From assembly GCA_964516815.1 (NCBI GenBank), contig CAZEXK010000009.1:1-55038 (forward strand): a stretch of DNA of 55,038 bases. The letters run 5' to 3'. Position 1 is the stretch's first letter; each line of letters begins with the position of its first letter. Positions 36,025 through 44,215 of this stretch are shown here, in pieces. The translations under genes were made by a program, and so were the position numbers. The notes below the pieces were generated by a model. The model worked only from the letters and a program-made list of their open reading frames with translations, was not told the origin of the DNA and searched no databases. This DNA comes from CAIJNA01 sp964516815. GTDB taxonomy: Bacteria; Campylobacterota; Campylobacteria; Campylobacterales; Arcobacteraceae.

Positions 36025-36069
36025 ATTATAATAGCTTGATTATAATAGCTATATTATTATTTTATTATA
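36025..36069 (-). promoter_or_regulatory. icd leader with three TATAAT boxes and a tandem 12-bp repeat
   Basis: On the minus strand exact TATAAT hexamers occur at 36064-36069, 36039-36044 and 36025-36030. The last two belong to a direct repeat AGCTATTATAAT with a 14-bp period. Any of them could start the icd transcript. A ribosome binding site AAGGAAA precedes the ATG. Confidence 0.5.
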
Positions 36070-36127
36070 ATAAAAGCAAAAATAATGTTTAAAGAAAATA
36101 ATTTTTGTTACAATATGATATATAAAT

Positions 36128-37180
36128 TTACTTTACACTTTGCCATAGTTGATTAGTAGAAATATTTTTTTGATTTTTTGATTTTTTATGTAACTTATTT
36201 TTGCTTTTTTTGTTTTTTAAGTAATCTGTAAATCTTTTTGATTTTTTAACATCATCAATTACTTTTTTGTGAGAATTGTAATTTGTAGAAAATATGTGAC
36301 TATTTCCTTCAACGCTCTTCATAAAATATAAATAATCTGTTTTTTTAGGAAAAATTGCAGATTTAATAGCATCAAAACCAACTGCACATACTGGATTTAA
36401 AGGGATACTATTAATTTTATATGTGTTATATCCACTTGTATCTTCTTTTATTCTTTTAGGTGTAATTTTTGTATGAGAATATTTACCATAATTTAAAGTA
36501 CCATCCATTTGTAATTTCATTTTTTTATTAATTCTATTATAAATTACACTTGACACTATTGGCATTTCTTCTTTAGATGCAGATTCTTTTTGTATGACTG
36601 AGGCCATACTTAAATATTTATACCAGTCTTCTTTGTTATAAGTGCCAAATATTTTTAATGAATATTTTTTATATTCATTGTTACTATAGTTTATTAAATA
36701 TTTTACAATATCATCACTTTTCATACCATAAGGTAAAAAATATGTTTGTGCTAATATATTTCCATCTAGTTTAAAGGCATATTTTTTATATGATTTTAGT
36801 AGTTCATCGTGTGGAACTTTAAGTTTTTGTGATACTTGTTTTAGAAAAAAATAATAAGTTTCTCCAGGTATTAAAATCACACTTTTAACGGCTGCTTTTA
36901 ATTTAGTAAGTTTATATAAAAATTCAAATTTTGTCATGTGGGTAGTTTTAAGATCTATCCAACCATTTTGTGGATAACCAAAAAAATTAATAACAGCTTT
37001 ATCCACAATATTTAAATCATAATTATTTTTATTTAAATATGTTATAATACTATTTGTTGAACCTTTAGGAATAAAGATAACTCTTTTTGAGTTTAAACTT
37101 ATGCTTAGATAAAAACTAAGTATAATCAAAATAACGAGGAATACTTCAATTATGTTAAAAAATAGTATTGTCTTATTCAA
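36128..37180 (-). CDS. mltG: Endolytic murein transglycosylase MltG
   Basis: Membrane-anchored enzyme that cleaves nascent glycan strands. The 350 residues from TTG at 37180 begin MNKTILFFNIIEVF, giving a complete single membrane anchor, then the LysM-like region (IPKGSTNSIITYL) and the YceG catalytic domain. Its glutamate lies in ASVIQKESASKEEMPIVSSV, followed by MKLQMDGTLNY and INSIPLNPVCAVG. A frame extending to 37327 is antisense to the next gene and is rejected; TTG at 37129 would cut the anchor. The tail is very Lys-rich. The chosen start overlaps the divergent AsmA-like gene by 29 nt. Confidence 0.88.
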   Translation of the reverse strand: MNKTILFFNIIEVFLVILIILSFYLSISLNSKRVIFIPKGSTNSIITYLNKNNYDLNIVDKAVINFFGYPQNGWIDLKTTHMTKFEFLYKLTKLKAAVKSVILIPGETYYFFLKQVSQKLKVPHDELLKSYKKYAFKLDGNILAQTYFLPYGMKSDDIVKYLINYSNNEYKKYSLKIFGTYNKEDWYKYLSMASVIQKESASKEEMPIVSSVIYNRINKKMKLQMDGTLNYGKYSHTKITPKRIKEDTSGYNTYKINSIPLNPVCAVGFDAIKSAIFPKKTDYLYFMKSVEGNSHIFSTNYNSHKKVIDDVKKSKRFTDYLKNKKSKNKLHKKSKNQKNISTNQLWQSVK

Positions 37181-39833
37181 AATAATCTTATTTTTTATAG
37201 TCTCAATTATTTTAATTGCATCGGTTTTTATTTTTGCAGGAGTCACTGTATTTAATCTTTCATATAATAATGTTAATATTTCAGAATTGTATATTAAATA
37301 TGATAAAAAACTCATTGTAAGAGCCAATAAAATAAATTATTTTGATAAAAGGGCAAATACTAAACAAAATTTTGATTTAAATATGAGTATTAAGACTTAC
37401 AATAATAATTTATATATATTTATTGATAAATTAAAAAACATTGAAAATAATATAAATTTTTCTGCACAAATACCACTAATCAATAATAATATGTTTTCTT
37501 TAAATAATCTAAAAATAGAAGAAATATTACTTGGATTTGATGATAATAAAAGTTCAGTTTATGCTAGTAGTGCATATATTACAAAGGATAGTAATACTAG
37601 TGAATTAAAATTAAATAATATTATGTATGAAAATATAAGCATTTCAAACTTTAATATTAAATATGACAAAAAATTAGAAATAAAATCTGAAAATATTATA
37701 TTTACAGATAGAAATAGTTTTAAAGAACATAGGTTTAGTGCATATTTAGATATAAATAAAGTGCAAAAAAATTACTTATTTGATATCAAACAATTTAAAT
37801 ATTTTACTCATGATTTATCATTAAAAGGTAAGTTTGAATTAACTGATAATGACATAAAAGATTTTAAAAACTTGCAAATTAAAAACTTTGAAGTAAAAGA
37901 TTTTTCTTTAACATTTGATAAGTTTGTAAAACCAGTAATTACTAAAAGTACATTTATAACCTATGAAAATGATAATATTTATTTTGATTTTCATAATCCA
38001 AAAGTAGATGACATTGAATTACCAAAATCAAGCGCAAGTGTTAAAAATGTAACAAGTGATGCATATTTAGAATTAAAATTAAAATCAAAAGATAAAATAA
38101 CAAACAAAATTATTAAAATAATCTCTTATTATGGTTTAACTTTACCAATTTCAAAATTTGAGGGAGAAAATACAATTGATGTAAATATAAACATTCCATT
38201 TTATGGGAATGAACGAATAAATATTGATGTTGATGTTGAAGTATTAAATGCTAATTTAATTTATAATAAAATGAAAATAAAAGCAAAAAAAATATCTGTA
38301 AAATATAAAAACGATATATTGTTTATTGATTCTTTTAATGGTTTAATATCAACAAAAGATGAGAAAATAAATTATAAGAATTTAAACTTAATATATAAAA
38401 ATCATAAATTTGATATAAAATCTGATATTGGAAATATTGTAATAAATGATTTAAAATTTAAATACGATGCACTAACAGTTGTCTTTGATTCAAACTATAA
38501 TGATATAAATGTATATGTAAATAATGCTTCATATAAAAAAAACAAAAAAATAAGCACAATATTTTTTAATAAAGTAAAAATAAATAAGAAGAAAAATATA
38601 TTTTCAGTTAATAGCAATGTTAAATATATAAACTCATATTTAAATATCAACAATACAACAAATATGGATACAAATCATAGCAATGGTAGTATAAATGTTG
38701 CTAATTTAAATTTTAAAAAATTAAGAATAAAAAATAAAACTTTTGCATATAAACTGCATCATGAAGATAATAAAATTGATTTTAAAATTCCTGCTATTAA
38801 TTTTAGCTATGTATCTGATAAAATTAACAATCATGAAATAAAAATTAATAATGTTTCTAGCTTATTTAATGATTTAAAACTTGTTGACATAATAAGTAAA
38901 AATGATAAAATAAGAATAATAACAAAAGATGATTTTAAATCTATAAAAATATTTATTGATAATTTAAATGCTAATTTAAATTCCAATGAATTAAAAAGTA
39001 ATGATAATCATGTCTTTGCAAAACTTTCAATATTTATAAAAAATTCTAATTTAGCATATGATAATAGATATATAGATATTAATAATGCTTATGTAACTTT
39101 GAATAAAAATACAATAACATCAAAAATAAAAGCAAAAAATGAAAAAAATATGATATCTTTTTTATCAAATGAAAATGGATATGAAATAAATGCAAAAGAA
39201 TTGAGTGCTAATTTTTTAAATAGAATACTAAATAATAAAAAATTTGACAAAGGTAGTTTTGATTTTATGCTTAAGGGAAATAATGAAAAAATTAATGGTA
39301 ATGTTTATATTAGGAAAAGTACATTAAAAGATGTTGCCGTTGTTAGTAATTTAATTAGATTTATTAATACAACTCCTGCTTTTATTAATCCTATATTGGC
39401 TTTACCAACTATATATAAATTAGGAGAAAATAATTTTGATTTAAATGGATATTATATTAAAAAAGGAAATTTAAATTTTAAATATGATGTAAAAAGTGAA
39501 AAATTAAAGATAAAAAACTTTAGAACTAAAGGTAGTATATCTGATTTTACAGGAGATATTGCAGTTGATTTTAAAAACAAAAAAATAAATGCATTGGTGG
39601 ATGTTATTTTTTTAAAATCTTATGCGCAATTTATTAGTAATATACCATTACTTGGCTATATTCTAATAGGAAAAGATGGTAATATTGTTACTAAAATTAA
39701 TATAAATGGTAATTTTAATGAGCAAACATTTGAAACTCATCTTGTAAACGACAGTGCTAATGCTATATTTAATGTTATTAAAAGAACAATTTCATTACCA
39801 TTATTGCCATTTAAACAAAATAAGGAAAAATAA
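37152..39833 (+). CDS. Large AsmA-like/DUF3971 envelope protein
   Basis: 893 residues with one N-terminal membrane helix (about 9-33, IILFFIVSIILIASVFIFAG) and then an almost uniform beta-rich periplasmic chain. The C-terminal part (about 720-880) resembles the AsmA/YhdP end: STLKDVAVVSNLIRFINTTP, NFDLNGYYIKKGNLNF, TGDIAVDFKNKKINALVDV and the final IPLLGYILIGKDG. Proteins of this superfamily form hydrophobic-groove bridges that move phospholipid to the outer membrane; that role is inferred from family knowledge. GAGGAAT precedes the ATG. dnaB starts one base after its stop. mltG is divergent and overlaps its 5' end. Confidence 0.75.
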   Translation: MLKNSIVLFKIILFFIVSIILIASVFIFAGVTVFNLSYNNVNISELYIKYDKKLIVRANKINYFDKRANTKQNFDLNMSIKTYNNNLYIFIDKLKNIENNINFSAQIPLINNNMFSLNNLKIEEILLGFDDNKSSVYASSAYITKDSNTSELKLNNIMYENISISNFNIKYDKKLEIKSENIIFTDRNSFKEHRFSAYLDINKVQKNYLFDIKQFKYFTHDLSLKGKFELTDNDIKDFKNLQIKNFEVKDFSLTFDKFVKPVITKSTFITYENDNIYFDFHNPKVDDIELPKSSASVKNVTSDAYLELKLKSKDKITNKIIKIISYYGLTLPISKFEGENTIDVNINIPFYGNERINIDVDVEVLNANLIYNKMKIKAKKISVKYKNDILFIDSFNGLISTKDEKINYKNLNLIYKNHKFDIKSDIGNIVINDLKFKYDALTVVFDSNYNDINVYVNNASYKKNKKISTIFFNKVKINKKKNIFSVNSNVKYINSYLNINNTTNMDTNHSNGSINVANLNFKKLRIKNKTFAYKLHHEDNKIDFKIPAINFSYVSDKINNHEIKINNVSSLFNDLKLVDIISKNDKIRIITKDDFKSIKIFIDNLNANLNSNELKSNDNHVFAKLSIFIKNSNLAYDNRYIDINNAYVTLNKNTITSKIKAKNEKNMISFLSNENGYEINAKELSANFLNRILNNKKFDKGSFDFMLKGNNEKINGNVYIRKSTLKDVAVVSNLIRFINTTPAFINPILALPTIYKLGENNFDLNGYYIKKGNLNFKYDVKSEKLKIKNFRTKGSISDFTGDIAVDFKNKKINALVDVIFLKSYAQFISNIPLLGYILIGKDGNIVTKININGNFNEQTFETHLVNDSANAIFNVIKRTISLPLLPFKQNKEK

Positions 39834-39834
39834 T

Positions 39835-41307
39835 ATGGATAAAATTTATGCGTTAAATATAGAAAGAGCAGTTTTAAGTTCAATATTATTTAATCCAGAA
39901 ATCATTGAAGATTTATTAGGAATAATAAAAGCTAAGGATTTTTATTTACCAGTACATAAAAAATTATTCGAAGCAATGGTACAATTGAATATAGAAGATC
40001 TACCAATAGATGAAGAATTTTTAAGAAAAAAAGTTTCTCCAAAAGATGTTGATGATTCTATTATTATTGAAATCTTATCGGCTAATGCAATTACAAATAC
40101 TCAAGCATACGCAAAAGAAATTAAAGATGCTTCTATAAAAAGAGAACTTATTCAATTAGCTAGTGAAATAAAAAAAGTAACAATAGAAGATGAATTACCA
40201 GCACCTCAAGCAGTTGATTATGTACAAGATAAATTATATAAAATTACAACAGATAGCGCAAGTTCTGAACTAAAAGATATGTTTACAATCACAAGTGATA
40301 CTTTAATACATATGGAAAAAATGAAAGCTCAAGGTAATTCATATTTGATTGGTGAAACAACAGGCTTTGATGCATTAGATAAAAAAACTACAGGTTTTAA
40401 TGAAGGAGATTTGGTAATAATTGCAGCACGTCCTGCTATGGGAAAAACATCTTTAGTTTTAAACACTGCATTACAAAATATCCAAAGAGGTGTTGGAGTT
40501 ATATTTTTCTCATTAGAAATGCCAGCTGAACAGTTAATGATGAGATTACTTAGTGCAAAAACTAAAATTGCTTTGCAAAATGTTAGAAAAGGTGATTTAA
40601 ATGATAAACAATGGAGTGATGTTAGTAAAGCTTTTGAAGATTTGAATACAAAAAAATTGTTTGTAGATGATAGTGGATCTGTAAATATCAATCAACTTAG
40701 AGCAAGAGTTAGGAAAATAGCTGGAAATCCTGAAAATAATATCAAAATGGTAATTATTGATTATTTACAATTAATGCAAGGTACTAGCTCAAAAGCTAGA
40801 CATGAGGAAGTATCAGAAATATCAAGAGGATTAAAACTTTTAGCTCGTGAAATGAATGTACCAATTATAGCACTTTCTCAGCTAAATAGAGGTTTAGAAA
40901 GTAGACCAGATAAAAGACCAATGCTAAGCGATATAAGAGAGTCTGGTTCAATTGAACAAGATGCTGATATAATTATGTTTGTATATAGAGATGATGTTTA
41001 CAAAGAAAGAGATGAAGCTAGAAAAGAAAAAGAATCAAAAGATAAAGGTGAAGACTATAAAAGTGCTTTTATAAATAAACCAATAGAAGAAGCAGAAATA
41101 ATAATTGGTAAGCAAAGAAATGGACCAACAGGAACAATAAAACTTGATTTTCATAAAGAACTTACAAAATTTGTTGATAAAGATTTACCACATAATGTTG
41201 CTCCTACTATTACAACTTTTAATAGTGTATCAGATAATCATATTGATACACAAATAGATATCCCTGATACATTTAATGATACAATAGTTGAAATTCCTGA
41301 TATTTAA
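39835..41307 (+). CDS. dnaB: Replicative DNA helicase DnaB
   Basis: Hexameric 5'-3' helicase at the replication fork. 490 residues: an N-terminal domain (NIERAVLSSILFNPE), a linker, and a RecA-like core with Walker A ARPAMGKTSL (198-207), Walker B region MVIIDYLQLM, IALSQLNRGLESRPDKRP and LSDIRESGSIEQDADI. A C-terminal tail of about 50 residues is polar and acidic. The start is the ATG at 39835 with AAGGAAAA upstream. A longer frame from 39754 lies inside the AsmA-like gene and lacks family similarity. No intein is seen. Confidence 0.96.
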   Translation: MDKIYALNIERAVLSSILFNPEIIEDLLGIIKAKDFYLPVHKKLFEAMVQLNIEDLPIDEEFLRKKVSPKDVDDSIIIEILSANAITNTQAYAKEIKDASIKRELIQLASEIKKVTIEDELPAPQAVDYVQDKLYKITTDSASSELKDMFTITSDTLIHMEKMKAQGNSYLIGETTGFDALDKKTTGFNEGDLVIIAARPAMGKTSLVLNTALQNIQRGVGVIFFSLEMPAEQLMMRLLSAKTKIALQNVRKGDLNDKQWSDVSKAFEDLNTKKLFVDDSGSVNINQLRARVRKIAGNPENNIKMVIIDYLQLMQGTSSKARHEEVSEISRGLKLLAREMNVPIIALSQLNRGLESRPDKRPMLSDIRESGSIEQDADIIMFVYRDDVYKERDEARKEKESKDKGEDYKSAFINKPIEEAEIIIGKQRNGPTGTIKLDFHKELTKFVDKDLPHNVAPTITTFNSVSDNHIDTQIDIPDTFNDTIVEIPDI

Positions 41308-41453
41308 AATATCTTGCTTTTCATTAAATACAATGAATTAGTTTATGCAATCGATTAATACTATAAACAAAAAGTTATAAAACAAAGTAAAAATTTATTT
41401 TTAAATCAATATATTGTCATATAATTAGGGTAATTTCAAATTAAGGATGCTTT
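41308..41453 (+). promoter_or_regulatory. AT-rich gap after dnaB with the leader of a decayed gene
   Basis: No ORF or RNA gene is visible. A TATAAT-type box near 41417 and an AAGGA ribosome binding site at about 41443 precede the ATG at 41454, so the expression signals of the dead gene are still present. No clear dnaB terminator is seen. Confidence 0.4.
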
Positions 41454-41990
41454 ATGGATAATCTTATGCAATAAATATGAAAAAATATATGATAAAATTT
41501 GACATTGGCAAAAACCATTTGAATTGATTAGAAAACATAGAGAAATAGCATCAGATTTAGAATTTTCATCTACTAGGCATTTTGTATCCAAGGTTTATGA
41601 AAATGTATTAAAAAACTATCATAAACTAACATTAAACGCTATAAGTGATGTTAAAATTGCACATACTAGCTTGAATGAAAAAATAAATAATCCATATATT
41701 AAAATAACTAATGCAACTATATCTCATTTTAATAAAAAAATAGAAGATTCAAAAAATTATATGAAGAAGATATTTTATTAGAACTTCAAGAAAATTTAAA
41801 TTATGAATTAGTACAAAAATTACTTAGCTCAAATAGAAATTATTTGTCAAAAATAATTAAAGACAATATTATTAATATAAGGAAATAAATATTAATACTA
41901 TAGAGTTTATTAAATCAAAAAGAGATATTTATTTTTATAAAATTGATGATTTGAAAAATATTAACGATACTATAAAGTTACCTTTATAGT
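41454..41990 (+). pseudogene. Decayed gene of unknown function, multiple frameshifts
   Basis: From ATG 41454 the frame stops after six codons. Coding-like sequence resumes in another frame as NKYEKIYDKI, a TGA at 41500, then HWQKPFELIRKHREIASDLE and about 80 further residues to 41781. It shifts frame near 41757 to KLYEEDILLELQENLNYELV and on to a stop near 41888, and shifts again to NTIEFIKSKRDIYFYKIDDL, ending in KLPL at 41990. Joined, this gives a helical, charged protein of about 180 residues without membrane segments. No family is recognised. The preserved promoter and ribosome binding site against a broken frame argue for recent loss. Other genes here read TGG for Trp, so recoding of TGA is unlikely. 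Confidence 0.55.
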
Positions 41991-41994
41991 ATCG
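41965..41994. terminator. Perfect 13-bp hairpin, terminator of mscS (and the pseudogene)
   Basis: CGATACTATAAAG and CTTTATAGTATCG pair fully around a TTAC loop. It overlaps the end of the decayed frame. On the minus strand a T-rich run follows, 15 nt beyond the mscS stop, so it most likely ends mscS transcripts. Confidence 0.75.
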
Positions 41995-42008
41995 CATAAT
42001 ATTAATTA

Positions 42009-42800
42009 TTACTTATCAAGTTTTGAATGTACATCCATTTGTGGATATGGAATTGAGATATTTTTTTCATCAAAAGTAATTTTTACATTTTCAATTGTAT
42101 CAAAATATACTCCCCAATAATCAGCACTGTTAACCCAAGCTCTAAGAACAAAATTTACACTTGAATCAGCTAATTCACTAACTGCTACAAATGGTTCAGG
42201 ATCTTTTAATACCCTTGAATCAGAATTTATTATATCAATTAGTGTTTGCTTAGCTAGCTTTAAATCATCATCGTAACCAATGCCAAATGTTAAATCAACT
42301 CTTCTTGTATCTTTTGCTGAAAAGTTAGTAATATTTCCAGAAATAATATTTGAATTTGCAACTATTACAACTTTGTTATCACCAGTTTTAAACATAGTAT
42401 TAAAAATATTTATCTCTTCAACTGTACCCATAGTTCCACCAGCATCAATAAAATCACCAATTTTGAATGGTCTAAAGAAAATAATCATGACACCAGCTCC
42501 AACATTTCCTAGTGCTCCTTGAAATGCTAATCCAACAGCTAAACCAGCTGCAGCAAACATAGCTACAAATGAAGTAGTATCAATTCCAAGTTTTGAAAGG
42601 GCAGCTAACATTATAAATACTAACATTGCTCCATAAGCTACATCTGCTAAAAACTTAGCTAATGTTTCATCTATATTGCTTTTTTTCATTATTTTTAAAA
42701 GTATATCTTTTAAAAATACTGCTATTTTTTTACCAATTACAAATATTGCAATAGCAACAATTATTTGAAGTCCATAAGCGATTATTAAATCTGTATCCAT
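42009..42800 (-). CDS. mscS: Small-conductance mechanosensitive channel MscS
   Basis: 263 residues with three N-terminal helices. The pore-lining helix is GLAFQGALGNVGAGVMIIFF (Ala/Gly-rich, about 88-107), followed by RPFKIGDFIDAGGTMGTVEEI and the cytoplasmic cage domain (IPYPQMDVH at the end). It opens under membrane tension to release solutes after hypo-osmotic shock. It is a minimal MscS, the E. coli length being about 286. It stands alone, with an 84-nt gap to the upstream operon. Confidence 0.94.
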   Translation of the reverse strand: MDTDLIIAYGLQIIVAIAIFVIGKKIAVFLKDILLKIMKKSNIDETLAKFLADVAYGAMLVFIMLAALSKLGIDTTSFVAMFAAAGLAVGLAFQGALGNVGAGVMIIFFRPFKIGDFIDAGGTMGTVEEINIFNTMFKTGDNKVVIVANSNIISGNITNFSAKDTRRVDLTFGIGYDDDLKLAKQTLIDIINSDSRVLKDPEPFVAVSELADSSVNFVLRAWVNSADYWGVYFDTIENVKITFDEKNISIPYPQMDVHSKLDK

Positions 42801-42884
42801 TTTTATTCCTAAATTTTTTGTAATTGTACAATAGTATAAGTTAATTTAATGCTATTTTTTAAAAAGTTGATTATTTTATGTATA

Positions 42885-43898
42885 CTAAAAATCAAATAAA
42901 TATCTAATACCGATATTTATATTTAAATGTTGATTTCGTAATATTTGTGATTCTTGAGTGCTGGATTTTAATAATGTATTATGTTTTGCATTTAAATATC
43001 TTATATAAGAATGAAAAGAGAACTTTTTTGATATCTGCTTATCTATTCCAAATTGAGCTCCATATGTTGTAACTTTACCTTCTTTTTTTATTATTTTAGC
43101 GTTAATATGTGATTTTGTAAGTTTTATATAACTAACACCAAGTAGTACACCAACATAAGGTTTATATGTATAGTTTAGTGATTTAAATGCACCAATTAAA
43201 TATCTGTTAAAAGTGACATCTTTGTATTTTAAGTTTTCATAATTTATAGTAAATGTAGCTTTTTTATTTTTTAATCCTATTTCTATATTATTATTTATTG
43301 TTTTATAAGATAATTCTTCACTTAATTGTAAATCACCAGTAATATTTTGTTTTGTTACATTCATAGTAGAATATCCAAGTGATAATCCTATAAAACTGTA
43401 ATAATTATCTTTTGGTTTTTTTTCATCTTCTTTAATTCTTATATTTTTTTTACTTAGTTCGTCTTTTTGATTGATAATAAGATCTAAAGATATTTCATTA
43501 TGTTTGGTTTTTGTTGTACTATTATGTTCTATTATATTACTTTTTATCTTACTAAGCTGTGTTTTTATTTTTTCATTTTTATTTAGATATAAATAAGGAC
43601 CATTTACCCAACCTCCATGTACTTTATACCATGGATAAGTATAACCTTTTATAAATCTTGTTTCATAAACTCGAAGATGAGAATTTTTTTTAATATTCTT
43701 AACTGTTTTAATCTTAACAGGAATTGTTTCATATAAGAATGTATCCTCAGCAATTATTGTTGTATTAAAATCAAAATCTATTTGACTTGGCTTAATGTTT
43801 TTATCATTTTCATTAGCATAATCATTTGACATTACTTGTGTAATTAGTAACAAGATGATAAAAATATTTTTATGTATTGAATTCATTACAAACATCAT
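42885..43898 (-). CDS. Outer membrane protein: bacterial SH3 domain plus beta-barrel
   Basis: 337 residues from the ATG at 43898, chosen because AAGGTAA precedes it and it avoids overlap with the lipoprotein gene. A signal peptide (hydrophobic HKNIFIILLLITQVMS) is followed by a bacterial SH3 domain (about 45-105, LRVYETRFIKGYTYPWYKVH and GGWVNGPYLYLN), a Lys-rich linker (about 110-160), and an eight-strand-like beta-barrel (about 165-337) of alternating strands ending in IGIRYLFDF. The terminal Phe is the BAM recognition residue. SH3 domains of this type bind peptidoglycan or proteins in the periplasm. Last gene of the giant-protein operon. Confidence 0.75.
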   Translation of the reverse strand: MMFVMNSIHKNIFIILLLITQVMSNDYANENDKNIKPSQIDFDFNTTIIAEDTFLYETIPVKIKTVKNIKKNSHLRVYETRFIKGYTYPWYKVHGGWVNGPYLYLNKNEKIKTQLSKIKSNIIEHNSTTKTKHNEISLDLIINQKDELSKKNIRIKEDEKKPKDNYYSFIGLSLGYSTMNVTKQNITGDLQLSEELSYKTINNNIEIGLKNKKATFTINYENLKYKDVTFNRYLIGAFKSLNYTYKPYVGVLLGVSYIKLTKSHINAKIIKKEGKVTTYGAQFGIDKQISKKFSFHSYIRYLNAKHNTLLKSSTQESQILRNQHLNINIGIRYLFDF

Positions 43899-43906
43899 AT
43901 TATATA

Positions 43907-44206
43907 TTACCTTATAATCAAAGATGAACCACTTATTAAACATACTTTTTTTTCATTTGTGCTAATATGAACAATATTTAATACGGTATCATTTGATAAT
44001 GATACCAATGTATCAAGTTTCTTTAAACATGTATAGCCATTACAATCATTTGTTGCATTATTTTTATTACTTAAATTACAATTTATTATGCCTTTACCAT
44101 TGTATGTTTTACTACTATACTCTCCTTCTTGTGTATCTACAGATCCACAAGAATTAAATAATATTAAAATTAATAAAACTTGTATTGAGTGTATAATTAT
44201 TTTCAT
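43907..44206 (-). CDS. Small lipoprotein in the giant surface-protein operon
   Basis: 99 residues. The N-terminus IIIHSIQVLLILILFNSC is a lipoprotein signal; the first Cys (about 20) follows LFNS, an imperfect but acceptable lipobox. The mature part is polar, with two close cysteine pairs (NCNLSN, DCNGYTCLKK) and a late KKVCLI that could form disulfides. It starts 9 nt after the giant gene ends and stops 8 nt before the barrel gene, so the three are one transcript. No family is recognised. Confidence 0.7.
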   Translation of the reverse strand: MKIIIHSIQVLLILILFNSCGSVDTQEGEYSSKTYNGKGIINCNLSNKNNATNDCNGYTCLKKLDTLVSLSNDTVLNIVHISTNEKKVCLISGSSLIIR

Positions 44207-44215
44207 GTCTTATCC

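Noticed and set aside
37181..37327. Extension of mltG to a start at 37327.
   Set aside because: It lies wholly antisense to the AsmA-like gene and adds about 49 residues without family similarity ahead of a proper membrane anchor.
39754..39834. Extension of dnaB into the AsmA-like gene.
   Set aside because: The ATG at 39835 has a strong ribosome binding site and matches the DnaB N-terminus. The extra residues are His/Leu-rich shadow translation.
41498..41502. TGA in the decayed gene read as tryptophan (recoding).
   Set aside because: All intact genes in the window use TGG for Trp and the locus also needs several frameshifts, so decay is simpler.
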